Shown piece after piece: positions 1 through 9,440 of a stretch of DNA of 64,000 nucleotides. The DNA comes from Taudactylus pleione (taxonomy: Eukaryota; Chordata; Amphibia; Anura; Myobatrachidae). The notes under the pieces are model-generated. The model did no database searches. It had not been told where the DNA came from and saw only the letters and a list, made by a program, of their open reading frames with translations. Numbering within the stretch: position 1 is the stretch's first letter; each line of letters starts with the position of its first letter. The DNA is taken from NCBI GenBank assembly GCA_031769625.1, contig JAUIMM010000113.1, positions 10,923,001 through 10,987,000 of the forward strand, in the 5' to 3' direction. Position numbers and translations under genes: made by a program.

Positions 1-1147
1 TAGTTGGAAGAGCTCTTATCTACTACTTTACCAAGAACAGGATGTAGCAAATAACTAAATATGTCTCAAAGACAACATAGTGGCTAAATTCAATTCTATA
101 TGGTCCCCATGGGGCTTCTTTCATAACACAACTCTTCTGGGACTTAAGTGATTTCCTGGCACTACATTATCTGTCTGTGTTTTGTCTGCCATTCCTCTCT
201 CCCTGGGCTCGCTTACTTCTCTATCTCTCCACCCCCAACAGCTTTGCCACCTTTCCTTCCATTCTTTTACTTTTTTATTCCTCTATGTTCTGATATTAAT
301 CTGGCATATATCTCTCCTCGCCTTTTGACCTTTATTGCTCGGAATGGCCAAGTATTACCTTGTTCGCTTTATTTCATGTATTTGTGCTGGTCTCTTGATT
401 TATTGTTCACTCCTTCTCCCTCTTTAGTGAGAGTATAGTCTCCATTTAATTGGATCTAGAGTCATTATCCCTGAGTTTCTTATCGTTTAACACAATATTT
501 TTGGTATTTCTATAGACAAAGAATGTTCTTGCTTTTCTCTGTTGTAATGTGATATTTGTCATTGCCAGTGTGTTTTTGTACGCTTCAAATAAAATAAAAA
601 CCAGCAATTGAAACTACAATGAATACCTTTGTTTGTGGCCTCTAAAACTCAGTCAGACCTTGGACAAAGCTCCAGGTCTATATGTATATCCTGATACAGA
701 TCATTATCTAGATACAGAAATTAATACATGCACCAAAATAGGAAAATTAGTAAATACTTAAGTACAATAAGGAGACAGCTGGCTACTTTGAGTACATTAA
801 CAGAAGTCAAAATAGCTGACCCTGACTCTCTACAGCTTGCTGCAAAATCCCTAGAGCGCCTCTCTATAGTCTTATGTCTCATGAACAGTAGGTATGGTGG
901 CACGGCCAAGCATGAAATTATCTGTTGGAATACAATACCACTGGAGCTACACTGGCATTAGATGGCCACTGGAGGCATCTTTTTTTTCAAGAGTGGTGCC
1001 AACCCTTGATTATGCATGTCAGTATTGGCATGAGGGGTCTTCCTGGTGGCTTCACCCTTATCTGGAGTACCACATCCATGACATCTCTGAACATGAACAC
1101 TGTGCCCCATATTTATAGACAGCCCAAACAGCTTCCAAGGAGGAAAC
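1..1147. other. Unique intronic sequence, nothing recognised
   Basis: AT-rich, with short chance reading frames only. No terminal repeats, tandem arrays or splice-flanked coding blocks were seen. Confidence 0.5.
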
Positions 1148-1808
1148 TAGGAAAATAGATTGAAGTCAGCAATCCCAGGTCACTGTGGATGGGAAATCCC
1201 CAGGTCCCTGGGAACGAGACAGCAGGCTGGTGGGTGCGAGCAGATCCTTCTCACAGCGCGTCACTGGTGCATGCAAAACAATGGGGATGTGTCTTAACGC
1301 ATTTCTCAGCCGTATGAGACAGGCTGTTTCCTCAGAAGGGACTTGGGGATTTCCTGTCCACAGTGAAGTGCAGTCACATGGTTTACCATGTGTCCGGATA
1401 TCGGCTGTGCTGCCTGTCACTCACTCCACGGGGGAGTGAGGCGCCTCTGCTCCAGTGTGGCTGTCTAGCCTGGGTGCACTATATCAAGCCAGGAAGAGAC
1501 AGAGAGACGAGTGAAGTGGGGAAGTGCCAGGAGAAGTCTGGAGACACGGTCAGCAAAGTTGTCCCCATCGTTATTTCAACAGCGTGGTATGCGAGTACTC
1601 TCACTACATTTAGAGTTATAAGCCGTGCACGGCCTGAGACCTCTATTCTGTTGGAAATCACAGAAGGCTATTGAGCCTGGAATCATTATAATTTTAATTC
1701 ATGAAAGTGACAGCACTGTCCAAGCATTGTTGCTATCCAGCATATTGGTTCCAATGAACCTGTATTTATGACATTACCTGGGATTGCTGACTTCAATCTA
1801 TTTTCCTA
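1148..1808. mobile_element. Non-autonomous DNA transposon with perfect 32-bp terminal inverted repeats
   Basis: Positions 1149-1180 (AGGAAAATAGATTGAAGTCA...) are an exact reverse complement of 1776-1807; one more base pair (T/A) extends each end. A second inverted repeat is nested in the left half: gggaaatccccaggtccc near 1190-1207 against gggacttggggatttcc near 1340-1357, with cactgtgga/tccacagtg outside it. No transposase reading frame is present. Flanks share AAA-like bases but no convincing target duplication, so the superfamily is unassigned. Confidence 0.75.
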
Positions 1809-2068
1809 AAAGTCCGAATGGATATATTATGAATGACGCTATATTATATTGTCGCTGGTGCTGATTCTGTTTTATAAGCTGTGAATTCACAGTGGGCATT
1901 TGTTACTAATACTCTTTGAGCTTATTATAGTACAATGTTGGTTTTTCTACAAATATATGTGATATTAAATGTGTTTTAATTTTATTCATTTGGTCAGCGC
2001 TGTCTATTTTTTGTATATCAGATCACAACAACTGCTGCCTTGCCACACAAGTATTGCTATGAAACAAA
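1809..2068. other. AT-rich unique sequence
   Basis: No recognised feature between two transposon ends. Confidence 0.4.
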
Positions 2069-2611
2069 GGGCCTGATTCAGAGCTTGACGCTCTTTCAGA
2101 GCACTCGCTCTGAATCAGTGCCCGCCTATTGTTTTTTTAGAGCGGCCTCCTGGCCGCTCGCATAGCTGTGGGTAACCACCCACAGCTAGTGCGAGCGGCC
2201 AGGATGATGGCCGCGATGGTCAAGACCATCACGACCATCGGACTTGCAACAAGACTCTTGTGGTAGGGTCTCGTTGCCGCAAGTCCCAGTGGACTTCTTG
2301 CTCTTACAGAGTCCACCCACTGACATCACTTGTGATGTCAGTGGGGCCGCCCCAGATGGTAGGCGTTCCCATGGGAACGCCTCCGTCTTGGCAGCCACGC
2401 CCCTGGCCTGCCCACCAAAGGGGGCGTGCTGTCACTCAACATCGACATCACGCCCCCTTTGGTACGAGACCCGGAGCAACGGATTGCCCGTCGCTTTCCG
2501 GGTCTCGCGCATGCGCACGACGGAGCTGCCTCCATCGTGCGCATAAGCACTGGGCCAACATTGACCCGCTTGCGAGCGCTCAGCGCTCGCGAGTGGGTTG
2601 GAATTAGGCCC
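2069..2611 (+). mobile_element. Chained-hairpin MITE, copy A (PIF/Harbinger-like)
   Basis: Ends GGGCCTGATTCAGAGC and GGAATTAGGCCC, flanked by AAA on both sides (2066-2068, 2612-2614). The interior is a row of separate hairpins: a terminal gattcagagc/gctctgaatc stem, a tgtgggt/acccaca stem, gatggccgcgatggtc/gaccatcacgaccatc, ggacttgc/gcaagtcc, gtggact/agtccac, cccactgacatca/tgatgtcagtggg, ggcgttccca/tgggaacgcc, an accaaagggggcgtg arm, a cgagacccgg/ccgggtctcg arm, gcgcacgacggag and gacccgcttgcgagcg. It is the reverse complement of the 8882-9404 copy. A 3-bp duplication fits PIF/Harbinger, but AAA is off the TWA consensus. No coding capacity. Confidence 0.85.
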
Positions 2612-2614
2612 AAA

Positions 2615-2935
2615 GTCTCCTTACCATAATGAAACAGTTCTAACCTTCAGGCTTGTTACACAAACAACCAGGAGGAACTGACTAATTAAACTGACTTCGT
2701 TTTCCCTTTTTTTCCTTATCCTCAATTTTTGTTCTCACTTCCCCCTTCTTTTTCTCTTTTCAATATATACAAGTTTATACATAACCCATTTTTTTTACAT
2801 TTATATGTATGCTATTTTATTTACAAGCATTGTATGAATTATATATGTATGGTTTAGGATATATTTATTTTATATATTTATTATGCAATTGTTCAATTAA
2901 ATATTTTTTAATTCAACATTATTTACCGTCAATCA
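2615..2935. other. AT-rich unique sequence
   Basis: T-rich and AT-rich stretch with no recognised feature. Confidence 0.4.
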
Positions 2936-3310
2936 CATCCAAATTATTTCATTTGTAAGTGTTGTTGAATCAGCGCAGCCAATCATATATCCTTTGGTTA
3001 CCATCAATGGTTACCAGAATAGCAAGTAGCCATCGATGGTAGCTATTCATTGATGATCATTGATGTTTTCACCAACCGATGGTCATCGCTGTTTTTCGAC
3101 TGACTGGTCTGTGGGCCAATCAGAACATGGGGGCAGGGTTTCGCGGGTGCCAGGGGCAGAGCTATGCTCAGTGTTCCGGCACCTTTAAAAAAAATAAAAA
3201 CATTTGGTTATGCTTAGACATCGATGGAGGGAAACCATCTGGTTCTCCCCCATTGTTGGCAAAAGCATTCGTCATCGGCCATAAACCATCGATGATTATG
3301 GATCCCTAGA
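2936..3310. mobile_element. Fragment of a CATCGATGG-rich non-autonomous element
   Basis: Carries many short palindromic blocks built on ccatcgatgg/catcaatg (for example agccatcgatggtagct) and ends ggatccctag. A related segment with the same block style, the phrase ggggcagggtttcg-like core and a gtccctccctag end lies at 31685-32132. Likely one MITE family; ends and target duplication not resolved. Confidence 0.45.
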
Positions 3311-3358
3311 GGAAACTTCCTATGGCAGGCAGCAACTGCTGGTATTAATTCACATTTA

Positions 3359-3672
3359 GGGCCTGATTCAGAGCCACTCGTAAGTGGCAGCTCGTTCGCT
3401 CCGAGCGATGTTTGCCCAACTGCGCATGCGTACGGATCGTTATACGCATGCGCGAACCAGTCAGTGTGGCCGAAATTCATGTGCTCGCAAAATAGCGAAT
3501 GCCTGATAATTTGAGTGGCAGGATGAGGCGTATGTGGGTGGTAACAGGGGATGGTGCTTGAAAACGGGGAGTGGAGATCCGATCGCAGGCGTGCTTAAAG
3601 GTCAAAACGGGCGTTTTATGGGTGTGCATATTTAAAACAGCAGCGTCATTGACCACGTCACTGGGTTATTTT
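3359..3672 (+). mobile_element. Left half of a GGGCCTGATTCAGAGC-class MITE (relative of 37249-37846)
   Basis: Starts GGGCCTGATTCAGAGCC after TTA and follows the 37249 element block for block (gcgcatgcgta, accagtca, gtgggtggtaacagggga, gtgcttgaaaacgggg, gtggagatccga, gaccacgtcact). Similarity stops near 3672. A matching right end appears about 2 kb downstream at 5640-5711, suggesting a later insertion or rearrangement split the copy. Confidence 0.7.
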
Positions 3673-4271
3673 ATAAGTCTCAAATACCTTGCATAGTGTA
3701 TGTACTATTATTATACACATGCATCTTCAATTTACCTGAATGTTTACAGCACAAGCAAGTTCACTATTGCTGAGTACTGTCCTTTAATGTAAAGGCTGCG
3801 TGTACACAGTGGCTGAACTACTACTGGTGGCTGGCTGGAGCACACTGCTGCATTGTTACAGGTGTGCTCTGTACTGCCTCTGTTACCTCATAGCAGCCGC
3901 CGGGCACTAGGACTCAGCAGCACTCCGCAAAGTCGCGACCTCCGATATGCGCCTTCTACGTATGCATGCTACCCTGGTGCATCCCTTCTTCTCTCTGTCT
4001 AGCATATACGGACGTCCCCCTGAGTAGACCTGCAATTGTGGGAGCCCCATGAGACCCCGATATATATTCACTGTGCCACCATGGCTTATTATATATTTAT
4101 AGATTCCACTACACCTAGCTACATATAGCAGATCACACACAGTGTACCTCACTGGCTCACTACAGTGGCCAGAAGGAGTGGGTGTTGGGCCCCCTGTCTT
4201 AACTGCCCCGGGCCGCCAAAAGCTTAATTCAGCCCTGCTGCAGTGGCACAGAGTGAGTAAGGAAATAGCAC
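3673..4271. other. Sequence between the split MITE halves; no gene recognised
   Basis: Mixed unique sequence. The phrase cttaattcagccctg near 4223-4237 resembles a hAT right end, but its partner was not found. Confidence 0.3.
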
Positions 4272-4302
<31 letters not shown>

Positions 4303-4311
4303 GGGGGGTTA
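4272..4311. repeat. (GT)n microsatellite followed by a G run
   Basis: About 15 consecutive TG units followed by ggggggg. Confidence 0.9.
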
Positions 4312-4328
4312 TGGGGCAGGCAAGGATC

Positions 4329-4664
4329 TAGGGCTGCAACTAGGGGTGCGTCACTGGTGCTGCTGCACAGGGCTCTGTGGGCAGCTCCATTGCTGCCCCA
4401 CGGCCCTTACTTCTGGCTAGCAGGGTGCTTGGAATGGGACGCTACAGCCAGGATCACTGCTACGGCACAGCCAGAGCATCCTTTAGATGCTACGACAGGC
4501 ACCCTGCAGCGTATGCAGCTGATCTGGAGCGTCCTCAGGATGCTCCAAGTCAGCGATGCACTTACCGGTGCTGCTGACCCAGCTCCTTTTGTGCAACGTC
4601 ATGACGTGAGGTGCTAAGGAGTCGGGGCTGGCACAGAGTGTATTTAACCCCTGTTACGGCCCTG
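4329..4664. mobile_element. Probable hAT-type MITE
   Basis: Left tAGGGCTGCAACTAGG and right TGTTACGGCCCTG are inverted relatives of the common hAT end CAGGGCYGTAACTAGG, also seen intact at 12056. Flanking 8-mers (caaggatc, caagtagt) match at only about five positions, so the target duplication is not confirmed. Confidence 0.45.
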
Positions 4665-4739
4665 CAAGTAGTCCACCACTCACTAGGACATGGGCCCACT
4701 ACTGGCTAGTGAGAGGAGGTCATCGATTCTTTTGGTAGC

Positions 4740-5097
4740 ATCCCTGCGGTCGGGATGACAGCACTCAGAATACCAGCACCGGAATCCCGACAGCAGTCAG
4801 AATCTCATGCTGGCATCCCGACGGTAAGTATTAGATTTAAGGGTTAGGGTTAGGCACTAGAAGGAGGGTTAGGGTCAAACTGTGGGGGAGGAGGGTTAGG
4901 CTGCAGGGGGGTAGGATTAGGGTTAGGCTGCAGGGGGGGAGGGTTAGGCTGCAGGGGGGTAGGATTAGGGTTAGGCTGCAGGGGGGGGAGGGTTAGGCTG
5001 CAGGGGGGTAGGATTAGGGTTAGGCTGCAGGGGGGGAGGGTTAGGCTGCAGGGGGATAGGATTAGGGTTGGGCTGCAGGGGGGGAGGGTTAGGCTGC
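4740..5097 (+). repeat. TTAGGG-core MITE, truncated copy with a ~48-bp tandem array
   Basis: The left part has the family's cggcatcccgac-type short inverted blocks (cgggatgacagc, atcccgacagcag, ctggcatcccgacggtaagt). From about 4838 it becomes a tandem array of gggttaggctgcagggggg and ggattagggttaggctgcagg units, about 48 bp per double unit and at least four copies. The right terminal repeat is missing. Related to elements at 46124, 49702, 57144 and 39319. Confidence 0.75.
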
Positions 5098-5292
5098 AAC
5101 TACTACACAGTCACGGGTGAAGTAGTCAGCAACTTTGGGCAGGGGGTGAACAGCCCGGGGAGCTACTGCTACATACAGAGACAAACTCAGGCTCAGCCAA
5201 GGTACCTGTCCGGAGGGGCTGGCCGCTGGCGACTCCTCCGATAATACTCCTATAAAAAATAAAATGAAAAAATATATATATATTTTAGAGAA

Positions 5293-5533
5293 TAGAGATG
5301 AGCGGGTTCGGATTAGTTCGGATTTCCACGCCGATTTCGGTTTTTCCCGGCAAAAAACGGGACTCAGAGAGAGGCAAAACGTCATTTTTCATGGACAAAC
5401 ATCATCATTCCATTCCATGATGATATTTGTCCATGAAAAATGACGTTTTGCCTCTTTCTGAGTCCCGTTTTTTGCTGGGAAAAATCCGAACTCGGCGTGG
5501 AAATCTGAACTAATCCAGACCCGCTCATCTCTA
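5293..5533. mobile_element. 241-bp foldback (near-perfect palindrome) with hAT-like ends
   Basis: The left arm 5293 to about 5408 (TAGAGATGAGCGGGTTCGG...) pairs with the right arm about 5417-5533 (...CCGCTCATCTCTA). By eye there are about eight differences in roughly 116 bp and a loop of about eight bases (tccattcc). It sits between two AT dinucleotide tracts. The ends match the 29943-30069 element, which has an exact 8-bp duplication, so a hAT origin is likely. Confidence 0.85.
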
Positions 5534-5551
5534 ATATATATATATATATAT
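5534..5551. repeat. (AT)n microsatellite
   Basis: Pure AT dinucleotide run directly next to the foldback. A similar tract precedes it at about 5271-5283, so the foldback probably landed in one AT repeat. Confidence 0.8.
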
Positions 5552-5639
5552 TCACTTATGTATAGCTCCTCCTCCAGTAGCTCCACCCACAGTTCCTGAA
5601 GCTATTTTTCCAGATAAATAGACCTGGGAAGCAGTATGT

Positions 5640-5711
5640 AGTGGCATTTACATAAAGTCGCAGGCGCCCGACCGCCATTAAGCGCTGCTACGTTCAACTC
5701 AGAATCAGGCC
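5640..5711 (+). mobile_element. Right-end remnant of the MITE begun at 3359
   Basis: cgcccgaccgcc...ctcagaatcaggcct resembles the right end of the 37249-37846 element (cgaccgtccg...gctctgaatcaggccc). The pairing with 3359-3672 is inferred. Confidence 0.45.
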
Positions 5712-5869
5712 TACTGTGTCCATTTTAAATTAGAATCAGATTTTGAGGTCTCAGTTACTTAAATATAATGCTGATAAAATATATATTTTATTCTGCATGG
5801 CTTCATTTGAAAGCAGACCCCAAGCCTACAAGTCCAGACGTGGCATTTCAGGAAGGGAATTGAGAAGTG

Positions 5870-6310
5870 ACCTGTTGGGAGTAAGTATAAGAAGTGACGT
5901 GCACGTCATGTATGAGTAATAGTACTAGGTGTGATGAATGATTATATGATTAGTGGGATGAATAATTAAGTGATTTGCGATGAGTGAGAATAAGAAGCTG
6001 AATTTGACAAGGATCACTGGCACTGCATTTCGTGCATATACTAATTCATTTACAAATAAACAAACCCCCATTTATCAAGAGCATGCACCATGAGCGTGAG
6101 ACATAGAGCAGTAATGCTAGGGCCTGAGCAGGTGGCAGGTGATGAGTGAGTACGGGGTGATGTGTGATAAATGAGTATAAGAAGGGACGTGTAATGAGTG
6201 AATAGCGAAAGTTACAATGGATGAGAAGGCAGGAAAGTGGTAGGTGATTAGTGTTTGATGAGCATGAGAAGAAAGGTATAATAACAAGAAGTAATGTGGG
6301 TTGAATTCTA
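5870..6310. repeat. Degenerate GATGAGTGA-type minisatellite
   Basis: Repeated variants of gtgatgagtgagtatgagaagggacgtgtaatgagtg are spread across the segment. The unit is too decayed to fix a period. Confidence 0.45.
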
Positions 6311-6533
6311 ACAAAGACACTAAAAGAATTTCAAGGAAATATCACTTTAAATGTATACTAGTACAAAGCAAAAAGAAATACAAAATAACAAAAAACAAAT
6401 GTTACAGAATCTTTAAATTATAAATGGCCATATGAGGAAAAAAAGAAAAACCCAGTTAATAGTAATATTTACTATACTGAAAAGCCAGCGTTGTTGTTCA
6501 GGGGAGTAACATTCAATAACACTAAATTACTAA

Positions 6534-6848
6534 AGGTGCCCATCCACTAGACGATTAAGTTAAGCGATTGATTGATAACAATCGTTCAATCGTTTGCAAA
6601 TCGTTTGCAAAATGTCTAAAACGACCAGCGATGCGCACTCCCACTGGTCGTTTAGACATCTATCATCGGGCAAACATGCTGGACAATCTGACGATAACAT
6701 CAGGTTGAGCATGTTTGCAGATGATTGATGAGCCTGCATTGAACAACTGCTCGTTCAGTGCAGGCTCATCACACGACTGACAAACGACTGCACGATTACA
6801 ATGTCGTAATCGTGCTGTCGTTTTCATATCTTCTAGTAGATGGGCACC
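6534..6848. mobile_element. Hairpin-rich MITE with GGTGCCCATC ends
   Basis: Ends AGGTGCCCATCCACTAGACG and TCTAGTAGATGGGCACCA, flanked by TAA at 6531-6533 and 6849-6851. The interior has consecutive hairpins: aaatgtctaaaacgaccag/ctggtcgtttagacat, gcaaacatgct/agcatgtttgc, gatgagcctgcat/gtgcaggctcatc, and acgattac/gtaatcgt. No reading frame. The superfamily is uncertain; the 3-bp TAA flank fits PIF/Harbinger. Confidence 0.75.
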
Positions 6849-6897
6849 ATAATAGATATCCCATCAATGATTCAATATTATAGAAATATATTAAATA

Positions 6898-7185
6898 CTA
6901 GGGACATTACTATTGGGGGCATTGCTACTTGGGAAATTACTATTGGGGGCATTACAACTGGGGGCATTACTATTGAGGGCACTACTACAGGGGGGATTAC
7001 TACTGGGGGCACTACTTCAGGGATCATTACTATTGGGGCATTACTACTGGGGGTACTACTACTGGGGACACTACTACAGGGAGCACTACTACTGGAGACA
7101 TTACTAGTGGGGGCATTGCATAGGGGGCACTGCATAAGGGGCAACACTCCTGGGAGCACTGTATAAGGGACACTACTACTGGGGG
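6898..7185. repeat. 15-bp minisatellite (ATTACTACTGGGGGC)n
   Basis: About 19 imperfect 15-bp units of attactattgggggc type. The period is a multiple of three, so glycine/isoleucine/threonine reading frames arise by chance; they have no other support. Confidence 0.85.
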
Positions 7186-7454
7186 GGTTTGGGGTGACTT
7201 CCACCACTTCTCTAGGACCACTTTAAGCACTGCCTAAATCACATTATACGAGGAAAGTATTGCCCTTTAATTTTAATAATTTCCCAGATTTTGACCTGTA
7301 GAACAGTGCGGGTTCCAAATTCCTACACAGTCATGATTCTTCATACACTCACAAGTTTGAATTCTTTAGGGTTCTCTTTTGACTTGATTGTTTTCTATTT
7401 TGTGTTATGCAATCGAGTTGGTCTATTTAGTTGCCTGTTCGTTAGCTACACGTA

Positions 7455-7637
7455 GGGGGTAATTCAGCTGTGGACGCAGTGACAGGGTTCACACAAATTC
7501 CCGATTTCGGCACATGTGCAGCCTGAGGCAGGCGAAACAAAATCCCTGATAAGTGCCGGCATTGGGGCTAATTGGATCGCCCGAAGCGAGGTAATTAGCC
7601 GCGGTAATGTACTACCGCTAATAGGATACCGGCCATA
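7455..7637. mobile_element. Fragment of a GGGGTAATTCAG-type MITE
   Basis: Starts agggggtaattcagctg and contains short GC-rich inverted blocks (taattagccgcggtaatgtactaccgctaatagg). It is cut off by the next MITE, so no right end is visible. Confidence 0.35.
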
Positions 7638-7950
7638 TGGCCTGATTCAGAGTTGGGAATAGAGTGAGAAATAGCACTTAACTGTGTACCTGGACAAACC
7701 ATGTTGCAATGCAAGGGGTGTAAAAATACATCATTTTTTTTTTGCATGTAGGGTAAATATTGGCTGCTTTTACATGTAGCTCACAAATACTGTATTACTC
7801 TACAATTTAGAAGTCAGTTTGGACACCTCCCTCCCAAACCTAAATCTCTCTGCACATGTTAAATCTGCCCCACCTGCAGTGCAGCATGGTTTCACCAAGA
7901 TGATCAGTTGAGAGAGATCTCTTCTCTATTCCCAACTCTGAATCAGGCCC
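7638..7950. mobile_element. MITE with ~27-bp TIR and ATA target duplication
   Basis: Left GGCCTGATTCAGAGTTGGGA... and right ...TCCCAACTCTGAATCAGGCC are exact inverted repeats over about 26 bp. ATA flanks both sides (7635-7637, 7951-7953) if the first TIR base is read as a G-to-T change. Interior phrases (tgcatgtag..acaaatact, ctgcagtgcagcatggtt) recur at about 26240-26531 and 28245-28461. A PIF/Harbinger-like 3-bp duplication; no coding capacity. Confidence 0.8.
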
Positions 7951-7953
7951 ATA

Positions 7954-8878
7954 ATCCTTTATCTACCTTATTTGACTGTTTTGATTTATAAACTGTAAAA
8001 TACAATGGAACAGAAATCAAATGTGTCTTCCAGAAGAGGTTTTGTTATACACTATAGTAGGGCTTAGCAAAACGGGAGCTAAAATACCGAAGTACATTTC
8101 AGCAAGTATTAGCAGTATGCTTCTTTCTTTCCAGTAGCCAGTTTTTGACTTGACCTTTAAAGTAGATTTATGGACCTGCCAGACACAATTATAAATATCT
8201 GGAGTTTGTATTTGAGTGCCAGAAAACGTCTCTTTCATTCAGTTCCATGAACTCAGGCAATATGCCATAACCTTTTTTTCTAAGACCATTTCAGTGACAT
8301 ACATAATATGCAATGCATCACATTTTCAAATCACAGTTTCTTATTAACATTTTATTAGCATTTTTTGACATAGAGGCAGAATATTCTTCTGTAGTGCTTA
8401 ACAATTGGGAACAAGCACAGGAATAAAACGGGCATGGGTAGTAGTAACAGACATAGAGGTTGCAAGCTTACAATCTAATCTCAATTTTTCCCTTTTTTTG
8501 TCTAATCAAATGAAATCAACAATCCATGCTCATATATGCACCATAAACACCTTCAGCGTCCACATCCCTTCTATCAATAACCAATTAATTGCATGCTCCT
8601 GGCATCTTGCCCAAGGTATCCTCTATGTAGCGATGCAGAAAAAAATCTCACTTAAGATGACTTTGCTGACAGGCACCTGTGACTCTGTTACTAAATATAT
8701 ATATATATGCCTATAAGACAAACCAGCATTCATTCTCAAATTTCCACTTGAGCTGTCATCCATCATGAACACATAACATTGCTCAATCAAAACTATATCT
8801 GCACCCTGAAAGTCAGGTAGCCGGCTAAATAACCACAGAAGTACAGTACAGTGAGCCCTAGCTATTAAATCTGCTGAT
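7954..8878. other. Unique intronic sequence
   Basis: Nothing recognised apart from a short atatatat tract near 8696. Confidence 0.5.
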
Positions 8879-8881
8879 TTA

Positions 8882-9404
8882 GGGGGTCATTCAGACCCGC
8901 TCGTGAGCGTCAGTACGCTCGCAAGCGGGTCGATGTCCCCCCACTGCGCATGCGCACGACGGAGGGAGCTCCGTCATGCGCATGCTCGAGACCCGGCGAG
9001 CAACGGGCTCTCCATCGCTCCGGGTCTCGCACCAAAGGGGGCGTGCTGTCGATGTTGATTGACAGCACGCCCCCTTTGGTGGGCGTGCCGGGGCGTGCCT
9101 GCCAGACGGAGGCGTTCCCATGGGAACGCCTACCGTCTCAAGCCGGCCCCACTGACATCCCTAGTGATGTCAGTGGGAGTGATTTTGGCTCTGATACAGC
9201 CAAAATCACTCCAGGGCTTGCGGCAGCGAGACCCTACCGCAGGGTCTCCGTCGCAAGCCCGATGGTCGCGATGGTCAAGACCATCGCAACCATCATCATG
9301 GACGCTCGCTATAGCTGTGGGTGGGTGACGCTCCAAAAAGAGGTAGGAGAGCCCTGATTCAGAGCGAGCGCTATGGTCAGAGCGTTCAGCTCTGAGTCAA
9401 GCCC
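8882..9404 (-). mobile_element. Chained-hairpin MITE, copy B, with exact TTA target duplication
   Basis: TTA flanks both ends (8879-8881, 9405-9407). Ten hairpins follow one another: 8894-8931 (15/17 pairs), 8948-8964/8969-8985 (16/17), 8987-8996/9020-9029 (10/10), 9030-9050/9061-9081 (21/21), 9104-9138 (almost perfect), 9148-9159/9166-9177 (12/12), 9178-9190/9198-9210 (13/13), 9214-9220/9254-9260 with inner 9228-9235/9241-9248, 9261-9276/9279-9294 (15/16), and a terminal 9356-9398 stem. Loops are 0-10 bases for most. It is the reverse complement of copy A. PIF/Harbinger-like by its TTA duplication. No transposase. Confidence 0.9.
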
Positions 9405-9440
9405 TTAGTTCACAATTATGAAACTTCTGAAACCTATAGA

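Noticed and set aside
4838..5097. True telomere or subtelomere
   Set aside because: The TTAGGG variants are degenerate, occur in both orientations in the window, and are bounded by transposon ends with duplications.
6840..7207. Gly/Ile/Thr and Val/Pro repeat proteins
   Set aside because: A 15-bp minisatellite gives open frames on both strands; no promoter, splice or homology support.
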